Shown here: one piece after another, positions 1 through 12,301 of the stretch
Numbering within the stretch: the stretch's first letter is position 1
How the letters are laid out: each line of letters opens with the position of its first letter
DNA from: Anthoceros angustus
Lineage: Eukaryota > Streptophyta > Anthocerotopsida > Anthocerotales > Anthocerotaceae
DNA length: 64,000 nucleotides
Direction: 5' to 3'
Assembly (NCBI GenBank): GCA_010909165.1
Contig: MU008176.1
Coordinates: 1-64,000, forward strand
Notes under the pieces: model-generated
What the model saw: the letters and a program-made list of their open reading frames with translations, nothing else
Databases searched by the model: none
What the model was told of the DNA's origin: nothing
Translations under genes and position numbers: made by a program

Positions 1-419
1 TTGGAGTTCCCGTTGCTCCCCGGCTCCTCTTGGTACTGTTGGGGCCTTAGCAAGCTAGTTGCCTTGTTAGCAACCATGGTTGCTATAGCCAGTCACATTC
101 CTTTTCATGGACACTTGGACTTCTCACCTTCACTCCCGGTGCCCTTTGGAGATGGCCTCTTCCTCAGGCTCCTCTTTGGGCTTCCTTCTTTCAAACCGGC
201 CTCCGAGAAATGAAAGGTGAGACCATCTCCATTCCCTCCAGCCGCTTTGGCATGGTCAAAAACGTGGATTAAGAGGAGATGAGTGAGGGGCTAGGTGATG
301 GTAGGGTCAAGTGGTCCCTCTCACACCTGTCATAGAACATCTGGCCCAATCTATCTTGGACCCTCTCACCACCTCATAGAGAGAGACAGGAAGTCTTGTT
401 TTCTTCGGCCTCCCGCACC
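1..419. other. No gene recognised
   Basis: I see no recognisable coding signal here. The stretch leads into the Copia RNase H relic that follows on the plus strand and may be decayed Copia pol. Confidence 0.3.
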
Positions 420-775
420 ATCATTTGGGCGTAAGAAACAAACTTCCACAGCCTTATCCTCCTTTGACCCGAATATAAGGCGCTCACCGATGCACAAGGA
501 GGCCGAGTGGAGAGGCTTTTGGATTGATCAACTGAGCTCAGACGGGACCTACACTTGTTAGTGATAAATATGAGCGCCATAGCCACAGTGTCAAACCCTA
601 GGTTTCATGCTAGGACTAAGCACATGAGTTGTATCACCACCATACGGGGCAGTGGGATCGTCAAAGTAGAGTATGTTAGCACAAGAAAACACTGGATATT
701 TACTAAGGCAAAATCCAAACACTTTCAGACGCATTTGGGGCTCAGTTCAACTATCCCTAGCTCTGTCATCTTCAA
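420..775 (+). pseudogene. Copia-type RNase H remnant
   Basis: The plus strand, read across frames, gives the end of a Ty1/Copia RNase H domain. It has an EAEWR-like segment, then SAIATVSNPRFHARTKH, then a degraded stretch matching the usual 'VKVEYVST...TKAKSKHFQTHLGL' pattern. The same blocks occur much better preserved at 15.08-15.48 kb on the minus strand (SAIALVANPRFHARTKH), which makes the assignment secure at family level. Frameshifts and missing residues show it is dead or poorly called. It probably belongs with the 3' LTR-like sequence starting at 1763. Confidence 0.7.
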
Positions 776-1750
776 AGATTTATGCAGGACTATAACTTGT
801 CTCTAGTGTTTGGCACACCACACAAAATGGGTTTGCACCTTGGTGGCTTCCGCCACATCTTCCTTTAGGCCCTTCAGTCTTCACGTGATGCTGCCTTGGG
901 CTCATAGCCTTCCTGCACGTGTCACAGCACAAGGTACAGGTTATGTGGCTGCCTAGTGGATGAAGCATACAGAGATATCCAAGCGTAAGCAGCACACATG
1001 TGTTAGGTTTCCTTTCCTTACCGCGTACAGGCGTTTTCCACACAAAGGGCACAGCTGACTCCTGAAGGCACACACACGCTGCGCCTACTGGACCACGGGC
1101 GCCTGGCTGCATCACTTCTATGTCGTCAAAGGCTTGGTCGGCGGTTGCGGCTCTTTCCACGATTCTTCAACAAGCGAAGCTTGCACAGCCACCTCGCCCG
1201 CTTCACATCCGTGTTCTCCATCTCGGCAAGCGTTGCAAACATGTCTTCCACGATCGGCTAGCGAGAGGAGGCGGTGGGGTCCTCCGAGAGCTCTGACGAG
1301 GGCCTCGCCACCTCATCCTCCTCATCGAGTTGAGTTGGGCTCGGGATCCAAATTGTGATGCTTGGCTTTGATGCCCGGGAGAAGTGATTCAAGGTCAGCC
1401 ATTGAGCTGGGTTTCGGCGAGTGGTCACCGGAGCTGGTGGTTGGAGGCTGAGACAGTGCAGCGGCTGGGTTTCTTCTCCGTGTGGCTGTCGCTCCTGCCC
1501 GTCACGACAGCCCAGCGCTTGCTCTTGCAGTGCTGCGCCTAGGGCCATTGGCTGCAGAGTCACTTTGTCTGAGAGCTGGCGGGTCTTCATCCGTCGTCGG
1601 CGATTGCATGCCTAGCGGGAAGCATGCGGCTTAGAAGACCGTAAGCAGGGGCTCCATGTCTGCATACTAGGTTGGGTCTTGAGTAGCACAGGCGTAATGT
1701 TACGATGATGCTCGTGCAACCACATATGGTCATTTATATAAGCCATCAAG
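776..1750. other. Unassigned spacer in a Copia relic
   Basis: About 1 kb lies between the RNase H relic and the 3' LTR-like sequence. Copia elements normally have only a short gap there, so extra DNA is present. Minus-strand frames show an acidic stretch and a few Cys pairs (CVVC, CTLCCDTC), but I recognise no family and see no clear open frame. Confidence 0.3.
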
Positions 1751-1762
1751 GTTTAGTGGGAG

Positions 1763-1921
1763 TGTTACGAATATGAAACCTTAGCATAGCTTATATAGTT
1801 ATCTAGTTTACTCAAGTTAAGTCATTAACCCAAGAGTCACCAGTTTTGTATTTAAAGAGACATCATTCACATTTTTTAATTAATTCAATGCTTTTGTCTA
1901 AGCACGCTTCCGCGTTTATCA
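1763..1921 (+). repeat. Copia 3' LTR-like sequence with polypurine tract
   Basis: A purine-rich tract (GTTTAGTGGGAG, 1751-1762) sits directly before a TGTTACGAATATG start. That is the usual polypurine tract followed by the TG of an LTR. A TATA-like TATTTAAAGAG occurs near 1851. The sequence runs to a plausible ...TTTATCA end near 1921. No second copy is in the window, so the right edge is an estimate. Confidence 0.5.
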
Positions 1922-2479
1922 ACTACGTTCCCTCGACGAAAAGAACTTGAAGTCCAAGGATGATTCTACGTAGCGAGATGAGGTCATTGGTCTCGCCATG
2001 CTGCCAGGCGCATGGAGCTCCTCATGTACGAGAGGATGCATTGGCTTCTTGGGGTCATGAGACACCGTAAACAACTCGATCCCGTGTTAGGATCGGGTGA
2101 GCTTGGGCGGGCGTGGAACCCTCCTCCTTTGGTGGCCCACATGCGTGGTACAGCAGGCTTTGGGGCTGCGGCATCTCCCGAGGAGGAGGGTGGGCGGTGC
2201 CATCCCATCAACCGCATGATATGCTGCAAACTTCTTGCAGTGGCACCACCTAGCCACGTGGATGTGAGCCATGTGCAAGAAAAGGAGCATCACGCCAGCA
2301 ATACATTTAGGGGTTCTCTAGCCTTACTTGTGGGTGATCGTTCCTGACAAGCCCGATGACAATGTCCCCAAGCAAAACCTGAGACAAAGCAAACAAGTCG
2401 GCATCACCATGGTCAGCAAGAAATGGGGATGAGGTTAGTAGTGCTTGCGCGGCATGGTGAGGGGCCCCGATAGTGGATG
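1922..2479. other. No gene recognised
   Basis: Intergenic DNA with only short, low-information open frames on both strands. I see nothing that can be assigned. Confidence 0.3.
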
Positions 2480-2870
2480 CCTCCTCCCGCTACCCGCCCG
2501 CTTTGGTGCCTCGTCCACCCCCATTTCGCCCCTTCGCCTCTATCGTGCGGCGGGTTGGCCCGCCACCCTCTATCGTGCGCCCGTGACCCGCCCCACCACC
2601 CTCATGCTGCCGGGTCAAGCCCGCCCCGCCACCACCTCGGCAGGGCCTCGCTCGCCCGCCACCCCTCGCCGTGGCGCCCGGTCGGCTCGCCCGCCACCCT
2701 ACATGTGCGGCCGGGCCACCACCATCGTCTTGGCCCGCCCGCCACCCTACATCGCTCATGGGCGGGCCACCCTACATCGTCGTGACGGATCACCCTTACG
2801 TCGGCGGGGTCGGCCCTCCCTTCAGGTGCCCCTCGCCTCACCCGCCCGCCTCATTGTGTCCGTCGCCCTG
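2480..2870. repeat. C-rich low-complexity repeat
   Basis: Irregular reiterations of CCCGCCACC-type words (for example CCCGCCACCCTACAT near 2690-2760) make a strongly strand-asymmetric C-rich tract. Overlapping Pro/Arg/Ala-rich frames here are by-products of composition, not genes. Confidence 0.55.
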
Positions 2871-3499
2871 CGAGCTGCGTGCCTACTGGATCTGGGGCCT
2901 CCATACTCGCCTTGAGTGTGGGCCTACAGGCGTTGCCCCAACTACACTCGGTGCCTTTTGTGCCTACTACGAGTTTGTGCTATATGCGGACCCATGTTCT
3001 ATCTTGTGCATGGGGTTGTTTGGCTCCCAAGTCCTCCCTCCTTCTCTCTCCCCTAGACAAGCTGCCTCATGTCCGTTCTGGCACTTTTTGCCCGCCCGAC
3101 CATAGGCTGCTTTGTTGGTTGCTCCACTCCTATCCTCCCTCTGCTACCCACCTCTTCCACTCCCTTGCATTGTTTTCACTGTCCATACTCAACACATGTC
3201 TGCTACTTGCTGGTGACAATACACTCGCCCTTCTTTGTGCTACAGCACCCGGATCTGGCCCTCCAAACACATCCCTCCTACCATGCACTAGCCTTGTCAC
3301 TCCCTATTCACCCAAGACCCTGCCCTACTAGCATCGCCTTCTCTAATGTCACATCACAGTTTGGTTACGCATCAAATAAAATTTTGAGGTAGGAAATCAT
3401 AGCATGGAATGGGTGTTGGCCTCACTCTTGCATTGCCTATACATGTACATGAGACCCGCCATTCTTCCATCGCCTTCCCAACTGCTTTCGCATTGCGAG
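2871..3499. other. Pyrimidine-rich spacer without recognised gene
   Basis: C/T-rich sequence with open frames that carry no recognisable domain. It lies between two low-complexity tracts. Confidence 0.3.
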
Positions 3500-3745
3500 C
3501 CTCCGTGCCTCAGCGTCTGGGGGCCTTCGTGCCTCGCCCGGCAGCCTCGCGTGCCTCGCCCGCTGCGCGTCCAGGTCGCCTCGCCTGGTCGTGCCTGTCG
3601 CCTCGCCCGCCTGCGTGCGGTGGCACAATACTGCCCGCCACCGCCCGCCTACGTGCTCGCCCGACCGCTGGATCGCTGCTGCCTGGGCGTGCTTCCCTGC
3701 TTGGATGCACCTGGACGCGCCTCCTCTGCTGCCGCACCGCTCGGT
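3500..3745. repeat. Second C-rich low-complexity tract
   Basis: Repeated CTCGCCCG/CCTGCGTG words, similar in composition to the tract at 2.5-2.9 kb. It ends about 300 bp before the MED18 start codon. Overlapping reading frames in all phases are compositional. Confidence 0.45.
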
Positions 3746-4044
3746 GAGGTTACTAAAGCGGATCTGAAAGGCGTGTCTTTGTGAAGAATAGTTTTGGCGA
3801 AAAGTGCCCCTCCCTCTGTCCTTTTTGGTATGCCATAGGTGACAACGGTGGTAATTTTCATGGTAAAGACATGGTCAGGATATTTTTTGTAGAATAAATT
3901 ATCAAAAAATAACTATTATTCGCCAGAAAAGGGTGAAAATACCCTTTTAGGGGTTAAAATATCATGGCGCGTCGAAATTTTTTTTTGCTTGCCAGCTGAA
4001 GTGGACACACTCGAGGAGCTGGCGCCGGAGGAGTAGCCTCAGAC

Positions 4045-4871
4045 ATGGAGTGCGCAGTGGAAGGCCTCATCGAGCAAGAGCATGTAGCTGCGTTGGAGGT
4101 TTTGCTGCAGGCTCTTTCTGGCCGCACCAAGGAAGTCATCAAGTCACACGAAATTCGGCTAAAGAGTGGGCCGAATTTAGGAGCTGTGCCGTCTGAAGTG
4201 CACCTTATCTGCGATCTCGCACAGGGCGAGGGAGTGTGGAAAGGTAGATGTAGAAGTCCATTTTTCCTCGAATTGGGTTTCTGCGCTTGCGAAGCAGGTG
4301 AGATCCCGGACCCTGCTCACGGTGATCTGCTGTTGTGAAGTCCGGCATGTAGGAGGCGCTCTCAGGGGAGCAGGAGCGGAGCAGCTGCCCGCTCTCGTGC
4401 GCCATGTGCTGGAGGCCAAAATAAGTCCTAACGCCCTGCGCTTTCTATATGTCCTGGGATTCAAGCTCGACTCTGAAACGCTCAAAACCGGCTCCTTGTT
4501 CCGTTTTTTCAAAGGAGTGCCAATCACTGCCTCGGTTACAGCAGTGCACAAGATACCTAAGTTGCATTCCCTTAGTGATGCCAGTCAGTGCAATCCAGGT
4601 GTGATACGATGCCGAATTAATTTTCAGAGGCAGCGAAAGGCGGTGATCTGACACCTTGATGCTTGATTGTGTGTTTGCAGGAATTTACTTGGTTGAGGTG
4701 AGAGCCACTTCCACCGTGGAGAATTATAACGAAGCGGTGGCTGCAATGTCTGCTTTTGCCGAGCTCGTAGCTCCCCTCATAACCTTATCCAAGCCAGGGG
4801 TAGTATCTGCATTTGTTCCAACCGCTACTACTGCTGCAGCTACACTCATATCCAGAGAGGCCATCAAGTAG
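4045..4871 (+). CDS. MED18: Mediator complex subunit 18 (MED18)
   Basis: MED18 is a subunit of the head module of Mediator, which links transcription factors to RNA polymerase II in the nucleus. Three exons join cleanly: 4045-4243, 4341-4598 and 4681-4871, with GT-AG introns of 97 and 82 bp, both in phase 1. The product is 215 aa, close to the roughly 219 aa of flowering-plant MED18. Recognisable plant blocks are the start MECAVEGLIEQEHVAALEVL, the mid block RHVGGALRGAGAEQ, the block NALRFLYVLGFKLD, and the C-terminal block ENYNEAVAAMSAFAELVAPL. The start is the first ATG and aligns with the family N-terminus. The gene is convergent with NRDE2, with 169 bp between the stop codons. No frame break is needed. 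Assignment is from family memory, not from a search. Confidence 0.93.
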
Positions 4872-5040
4872 AGAGGTGATAAGTGACGTTCATGAAATGT
4901 GATCTTGCGATGTTGACTATGCCCATTCAGCACTTTTTTTTCACACTACGAAGGGTTTACACTGACTCCGAAATACAAGGTACACGCGGGTGCACCATCC
5001 TCCGGCCCAATCCAGCTCATTCGAAACCCAGCAGCATGCT

Positions 5041-8000
5041 TCAGCTGTCATGCTCGGCTTCCTGAAGGAGGATCTCATAGATATCTGTGCGGATTCTCAG
5101 ATCCTTGTCGCGCATGATCTCCAAAAAATCAGACTGCTCTTTCGCACTCAGGACAGACTTCAGCTTCTTGAACCCGTCCATCCACAAGGACTTCGACCTG
5201 CAACGAACATGGGAGAAACAAGAGGATACTCACTGAATTATGCAGCCCTTGACCAAAAATTCCAGATCATGATTTGAGAGACAAGATTCAGAGCCTTGCA
5301 CTGCCATCAAAAGCATCCTCAGGATGGGTTTACCAGGGGCACGCATGAATTGCTCGAAAGAACACCCTGCGTGCAGCATCTGGGTTGCGGGCTACTTGAA
5401 GCTCGTATGCCAGGTATAATCTCCACAGAACAACAGATTGTTCGGTTGGGCTGCGCTCAAGTGCTCTTTCAAGGAAACCGAGTATCCTATGCCCTGAAGT
5501 GGATCTTCCAAGCTCACAAGATATCGCAAAAAGCCCCAGTATTGTCGATGGAGTCCTGCAAAGAATCAATATACTGTTCAGCTGCCACTGGAAAATAGGA
5601 GAGTAGAACGCACTGCCAGCTAAGACAAAGGCAGAGAGCAACCCACCTGTTCATTTCATCATCAAAGAACCTACGGAGGTTGCTTATGAGACCACTGTGG
5701 CGAACATATACACCCAGAAGCCTCGGATTGAGAGGATACTGTACAAGTCCTCGTAACGCAATTCGACGAACAAGCGCTGGCTTCACAAGCTGTTTGCTAC
5801 CTTCTAGCATCTCAGCATAGCGTACAAAAAGCTTTTCACATTCCAGGCTATCTTGTCTTTTAACTGCAACAGACCGCAATCAGCAATTGGTTGTGACTGC
5901 GGATTTGTGCTAAGTGTGCAGTAAACAACTCCACTGGTTCAAAGAAAGGGATGAGGAATTACCCGGTAGGTTCATTGCAAGGCTGTCCTCAAATATGGAC
6001 GAAGCAGCTTCCCAGCCTGACCTGACGTGATCAAACATGGCAGCACAAGTGATGAGAGCTGCTCCTCTTTCTGTCAACTCAGCTCCATGACATGACTGTC
6101 TTATCATGTGGAGCTGCTCGCTGTATCCCCTCCGAGCCCTCAGTATGACTGCACCTGGTACTCCACCAGATTCAGAGAAGGGGGTGAACGTTCCTCCAGC
6201 TCCTGCAGAGCAAAGTAGATGCAAAACACGCTGATTGGCAGTGGGTAACCCTTGCCATATGTCCTGACCAGCCAGCTGAGCCATCTCGATTTCCACATAG
6301 GAGAGATATAAAATGGGAGCATCCAGCTGGGCCTCCTGTACAGACCAAAGTCAGAAGTGCAAGAGACAAGAGACAAAGGAGGCCATGGCCTCACATCACG
6401 TGAAACAAACACGTTACTGTGAAAAAGGATTACCATTGAAATGGCAGGAAGGGATGAAAGAGTTGTGTCAAACACGCGTCGTGCCACTTCTATGTTTCCA
6501 AATGAGGCTTCTGTGCGGCCATATACACCCAAAAGCAGATGATCCTGCCATTACAGAACATGAAAACAGAATCAAATTCTTCCACCCCGCAAAGTTGTCC
6601 ATGTTGCCTCATTTCATCCGCCAAATGAGTATCTCTTGCCTGGCGATGTGTTTTGAGCAGCTTCTTGGCTAAGGCCCGTGTAGAGATTTCAGCGTTCTTG
6701 ACATGTCCCTCGGCTGCTGCGGTTGCTATGCCTTCAAATTTGAAAAGCAAGTGTTGTATGCCCTGATGATGAGAGCAGAAAGGCCTGAGAAGCTTCAGGC
6801 AATTGCATACAAAATTAGCCCGTCCTTCACCCTGCTGAAACCAGTCAGCATTTCCAACAAGATGTTCCAGCAAAACATCCTCTGACTGCGTGTTTCCTTC
6901 ACCAGCATCAAACCCTCGGAATTCCTTAAGTAGAGCGAATGACAGACTCTCAGTTGCTTCCCATCTACCCTTGAAAGATACAGAGTTCGTACAGCACCTG
7001 CACAGAAGACTGGAAACTCAGTGTTCCTCTGTGCCATGCATGATCATCTACAAACTATCATGAAGAACTATCTCTGTGTTCACTCACCACTGAGATAGAG
7101 GCCCTCCACAGAAATCAATGAATTGTCCAACAAGGCTGAAACGAGCCTGCTCAGTTTCCAGTGAAAAGAGGCTCTCTCTAATATCCTCAAACAACACCAT
7201 GCTTTCTAGTTGCTCATCCTCGGCATTCGGTTCATCAACTGCTGCGCCCTTCCCTGCTCTTCAATGGCAAAAACTTTTCAATCACAGTTGAACCATAACA
7301 CATGCACACAGGGTTCTGCCACACAATGTACACAGAGAACGACCACAACAGCGTTTTTTGACAAACACACAAACAGGCTGACTTCAGCGTTGCTGACCTC
7401 CAAATAGCACACACGCATGGCCAAAACAGCAGTTGCAGCAATGGTCCTTCTCAGCAATGCTAAGGTAACCCTTACCAAGATTTTTCCTGACTGGTAACCA
7501 TTGTAGACTGCCTCGTCTTGTTTCTTCCTCTGACCACCTCTCCCAAACAATTGGATCGTCCACTGGAACCTCCTTTGATAAATCTAAGCTCAAACCTAAT
7601 TTCTCAAGTAGAGCCGCTTCATCCTGTATGGCATTCGCCTCCATATCTTCCAAATTATTCCCAGTCGTGTCTAGTTCTTCATCAGGAGCCCTTCTTGACA
7701 GGCCATCCCCTTCAGCTATGCTGGAGACTTCAGACCAGCCTGTCCAACCACCAACGTCGTGGGCTTCCTCATCTGCTTCTCTCTTTTTGGCTGCTTGGAG
7801 CTGCTCCTCTTCCTTCTCCAACCACAGTGCCCACCCTAACGCACCATCCTCGCCAATTCGTGAGGCACCACTGTCCCAAAATGCCTCAAACAGCCTTTGC
7901 TTACTGTGCTCACTTAATTGAATAGGAGGTGCAAAAATTGCAAACTCCAGCTGTGCCTGAAACATGCCAATCGCCAGCTCATGATGGCCTGTTTGCCATT

Positions 8001-9908
8001 CAAACCGAGCTAAGTCCAGAAATATGGACACCATTGCTTGTTCAGAATCCACATGTTCTTGACTGCTGGCAGTGTTTCCTGCTTTCTGCGAATGCGGACA
8101 TGTTTTCCATCAATGTCTGCATGTACATCTGCTTGCCCACTGTCTCAACAAAACCATTAAAGGGCTTACCTTAGAGCGCAGATGGTTGTAGACAGCAGAT
8201 AGAGCATGCAGAGCTTCAAGGTACCGCCTTCGCATTGCAGAGGCGGAAAACTGAGAAAACTGTGCTTTGTGAAAGCACAGATATTCCCTCCACATTCGAT
8301 AACTTCCTGGATGCCTTCTTACAGCCTGCTCCCACTTGGATAGCAGCATAGAGGTATCTAAACGTTTTCTGCAAGTTTCCAAATAGAGAAGCAAAAGGTC
8401 TTCACTTTCTGGATGTTGCTCAAGAGCTCTCTCCAAGATACATATCTTCTTGTCAATGGCTTGCTGGATGGCAGCTTTTTTGTGAGCAGACTGTGCAAGT
8501 TCGTCCTGCCAAAAGGATCCAAGCCGCATCCTGCGTTACGTGTCTATTGCAACTTGTATTATCATAACCACCACTGCAAGAAAGTCAAATGATACCTGTA
8601 ACAGTGCAAAGGCAATCCACACAGATTCGTCATGTGGCTTTTCACGAGTCAGCTGATTGAATTCCTTGGTCTTTCGATTCAAGGATTCCTCCCAGCTCTC
8701 CTTCACCTCACACCTGAGCTTCTGCTCATCTTCCACTTCCAAAGAAACGTAGGCATTCTCTACAAAAGTCCCCTGAGTCTTTCCTGCTCCTTGTGTTGGA
8801 GGCGAGTAAATACGGACACGTTTAAGATTGCTCTGTTTCTCGAGTGCCACAATTTTTGGATAGAAATAGCGAGTCACAGGTTTCAAAATGCCTTCCAGAT
8901 CAAAAGAATTTTCATCCTCCTCCGTAAAATCGAACTTGCGCTTTCCAGCCGAAAGCTGAGTTCCATGTGTAGCTCCATCAGTCCAACGACGTCGGTAGTT
9001 GGCCACATCCATCCTGCATGAAGTGAAGAGACACATAAGTTTGTATAACTACAGGAGATTACACAGGGCAGCACACATGTGTAGCATTGGCGAACTAAAA
9101 ATCCTACCTATAAAGAGACCCAAAGGCAAGATTGTCCCTGTCCCCCCGGATATCAAAGTAGTATTCTTTCTGAGCAACAATCTTCGAATCAGCCCAAACA
9201 GAAACGGCAGTTTTCCTCTCCACAGAGGTCCCTTGCAAAGACCCAATGGCTTTTTCATCCACGTAGCTGACGCCCTTCTTGTGTCGAGCAGACCTTTTTT
9301 CCTCTTCTCTCTTCCGTCTTCTCCCTTTTCTCCTTTTATGATGCCGACGATCCTCTGCTTCATCGCTATCATCCTCCGAAATCTGCTCCTGTAAGCCATC
9401 AGCTGCAGCAGAAATTTCACCAGCTTGGACTACACCCTCAACCTGTCCTAGACTCTTTGCAGGCACAGATGGGGCAGGGACAAGGGTCTCCTGGAAGCTG
9501 AAATTCCGAAGCCACTCCGGAACATCTTCCTGGGATAAACCAGCTCCCTGATGCACGCAACCAATCCTTCAGTTGTCATCCCAGCCATCGACAACCTAAC
9601 CTAAAACCATCCACCCTGCCACTGACAACAATTCTCGAGTCTCAAACAGCATTGCAATCAAAGGCTCTGAAGAAACAGGACAATTCACTTACAGTTGCAG
9701 AGGCCGGAAACAAAGATGAAGCAGCAGCAGCAGCTGCTGGAGCTGAAAAGGACAAGAAAGATGAGAATCTGACTGCACCCGAATCCTGAGGTGGGTTCGC
9801 AGATGCGTTGCCTGTTTCTTGCGGCCGGGACACGATAGGGAACAGGGACGGCACTGCCCCCGCTTCCGATTCCGCGCCGGGAGTGCACTCGCCATCTCCA
9901 GACGCCAT
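5041..9908 (-). CDS. NRDE2: NRDE2 homologue (nuclear RNAi/exosome-associated, HAT/TPR-like repeats)
   Basis: NRDE2 proteins are nuclear. They carry half-a-TPR repeats, associate with the exosome helicase MTR4 in animals, and act in nuclear RNAi in worms. Twelve exons join in frame on the minus strand: 9908-9693, 9547-9108, 9013-8596, 8505-8170, 8085-7476, 7253-7088, 6997-6640, 6544-6434, 6335-5963, 5863-5647, 5555-5334 and 5197-5041. The product is 1207 aa. Evidence includes the plant NRDE2 signature ending RGDRDNLAFGSLYRMDV near residue 220, preceded by a Lys/Arg-rich stretch; an IDKKICILERALEQHPE HAT block; LLLGVYGRTEASFGNI; and the C-terminal ARRVFFRAIHACPW followed by SKSLWMDGFKKLK. The intron after exon 7 is GC-AG; all others are GT-AG. 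The first ATG after an in-frame upstream Met (9923) was chosen as start; the longer start adds five residues. The exon 5 acceptor is inferred from frame and is the least certain junction. Confidence 0.93.
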
Positions 9909-10112
9909 AGCCTCCAAACACAAGAGTAAACGTAATTACCGGGAAGTACATTGCATGGGTGTAACGTGGACGCTTACGAATGGTCGGAATCGGTGAGTGG
10001 CATCCAAGCGTTCTGCCGGCCTCGTGTTCCCCACTGGAGCGCTCTCCATTTGTCCCTGTCAAACAGACTTCACCATTGTTCATGGCTGCAAGATTGAAGG
10101 AGAGACCTTGAA
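9909..10112. promoter_or_regulatory. Divergent promoter region between NRDE2 and VTE4
   Basis: Only 204 bp separate the start codons of the two divergently transcribed genes, so both core promoters and both 5' UTRs must lie here or extend into the neighbouring gene. I see no convincing TATA box, which fits constitutively expressed genes. Confidence 0.5.
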
Positions 10113-11683
10113 ATGGCTGCCAAACTGGGCTCTGTAACCCACTCTGGAGCCTATAGGCAGCCAATTGTCCCGCGTGCTGCCTCTCAGCGCCTGCGCAGAT
10201 ACTCACGAACAGCCAGAATGGCGGGCTCACCTCGGGGTAACCGGAGCTTGGTGAGCACCCATATCCCCAGAGCTGCTGCCTCGGAGATGGGCACTACCTC
10301 GGACCTCAATGCGGGGATTGCCAAGTTCTACGACGCTTCCACCCCGGTTTGGGAGGACATGTGGGGAGAGCACATGCATCATGGGTACTACGACACCCAG
10401 TCTTGGTCCCTCACCAGTTTTTCTGCAGCCGATAGCCGGCAGGCCCAAGTTCGAATGATTGAGGAGACTCTCACCTGGGCCGGCATATCAGGTGGGATGT
10501 GGTAGTTAGTCATGTACGATTGATTGGAGAAGGTGGATAAGTTGCACTCGGTGCTTATCATTGTTGCAGTGTGACGCACAGATCAGGAGGGAGAGAAGCC
10601 CAAAACGGTGGTGGATGTGGGTTGTGGAATTGGTGGCAGTGCCCGTCATCTGGCAATCAAGTATGGTGCTACCGTGAAGGGTATCACGTTGAGTCCAGTC
10701 CAGGCACAAAGAGCCACTGATATTACTGCCTCCCAAGGGCTGGCAAATCAGGTGTGAGCTGGGGACTGTCTTGCTGAATGATGGGTGGGTTCATGCTGGC
10801 CTGACAGAATTTTTCTGGTTTCTTGCTGCAGGTTTCCTTTCAGGTGGCTGATGCATTGAATCAGCCTTTTCCAGATGGGCAGTATGATCTAGTTTGGTCC
10901 ATGGAGAGCGGAGAGCATATGCCTGACAAGCAGAAGGTTGGAGCTCTTCCTCCAGAGGTGCTGCCATGCTTTCTATCCTGATTCTGACACCTAGCGCTAC
11001 AGTTTGTTCAAGAGCTAGCACGAGTGACTGCACCTGGTGGGAAGATTATTATCGTGACTTGGTGCCACAGAGACTTGCTGCCTTGTGAAGCATCCATTAC
11101 AGCGAGTGAAAAGGTAGGTTTGAAACATGACTCCAGCATTTGGCTCCTGGCTCCTCTTATCCAGAACTGCGATAATCGTGGTGGTCTTTTGGTTGTTGCA
11201 AGTAGGCCTTGCTCGACAAAATCTGTGATGCGTATTACCTGCCTGCCTGGTGCTCAACGTCAGACTACGTCAAACTTGCCGAAAGCGCAGGGTTGTTGGT
11301 GAGTGGCCGACCTTGAGTTCGTATCGCCGTTCTCCTGTTGAGGCTAGCTAATGCTGTTGCATCATCCTCACAGGAGGTCAGATCTGCTGATTGGTCTGAC
11401 AAAATCACACCTTTCTGGCCAGCCGTAGTTGCATCTGCTCTCACCTTCAGAGGCTTCGTGGGTCTTATCAAGTCAGGTTAGGCCTCACCTGTTGCCCCTC
11501 GCTCAACCTGTCAGAAAATTCAAGCTTTTTGAAACATTCATATTATCTTCCAGCTAAGGCTAGCACACTGCTCCTGCAGGCTGGACCACGATCCGTGGTG
11601 CCATTGCCATGGCCTACATGATTCAAGGCTTCCAAAGAGGGCTCATCAAATTTGCTCTCATCACAGGGCAGAAAGCACAGTAA
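10113..11683 (+). CDS. VTE4: Gamma-tocopherol C-methyltransferase, plastid
   Basis: The enzyme transfers a methyl group from S-adenosylmethionine to gamma- (and delta-) tocopherol, giving alpha- (and beta-) tocopherol, the last step of vitamin E synthesis in the plastid. Seven exons join in frame: 10113-10491, 10582-10751, 10832-10936, 11003-11113, 11206-11298, 11374-11476 and 11580-11683. The product is 354 aa, matching the family's usual length near 350. The first 50 or so residues are Ser/Arg-rich and acid-poor, as in a chloroplast transit peptide. The mature part starts with LNAGIAKFYDASTPVWEDMW and HMHHGYYD. Exon 2 holds SAM motif I, VVDVGCGIGG. Exon 3 gives DLVWSMESGEHMPDK, exon 4 the ELARVTAPGGKIIIVTW block, and exon 7 the terminal IQGFQRGLIKFALITG. 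Related MPBQ methyltransferase (VTE3) has a different N-terminal layout, so VTE4 is preferred. Confidence 0.94.
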
Positions 11684-12301
11684 TAGAGGGCACAAGATTG
11701 CTGATGTCTCACCCCTGTTCTTCAAGATTCTGCAACTGGTATGAGTCCCTATCTTGCTCCCGGACAGGACAGGAAACTTACATTCATGCTAGGGATATGC
11801 CGCTGCTACTCGAAGTACGTCTACTTGCCACCTAAGATGCAAGGTCGTGGAGGTAACTCATGAGAAAACAGCACATGTACGCAGCATTTGGAAACAGACA
11901 ATGTGATAGAGCCCTTTTGAATCCAACTTTAATTGGGAAGGTGGGCCGTCATACACATTAAACCGGCGAGTGCCAATTCAAAACTCTGGCCAGGACAGTG
12001 AGAGCATAGCTGCAGTCCATGTCTGCGACTTCAACAAACCTTCCCTCGAAAGCATGATAGCGTCATGGCCCTTGAATGCAGGAGTAGCTTTCACAATGAA
12101 AGCAACAACCTGCCGTGACAACCATGACACCACGATGCGGTTGGACCACGCCTGACTTTGACAGAGCATTGCCGATGGGAGCTAATACATTGAGTTAGGC
12201 GGCACTCTTGGGAAACCGCGAAACATGTACGATTATCATCCATTCGGCCGCAGCGGATTAGAACGCGTCTCAAACTCGATTGAAACGACTAACATCTCTG
12301 G
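11684..12301. other. 3' flank of VTE4, no gene recognised
   Basis: This presumably holds the VTE4 3' UTR and terminator followed by unannotated sequence. I see no supported open frame. Confidence 0.4.

Noticed and set aside
2445-2915. 156-codon frame in the C-rich tract
   Set aside because: Pure translation of a low-complexity repeat; frames are open in several phases.
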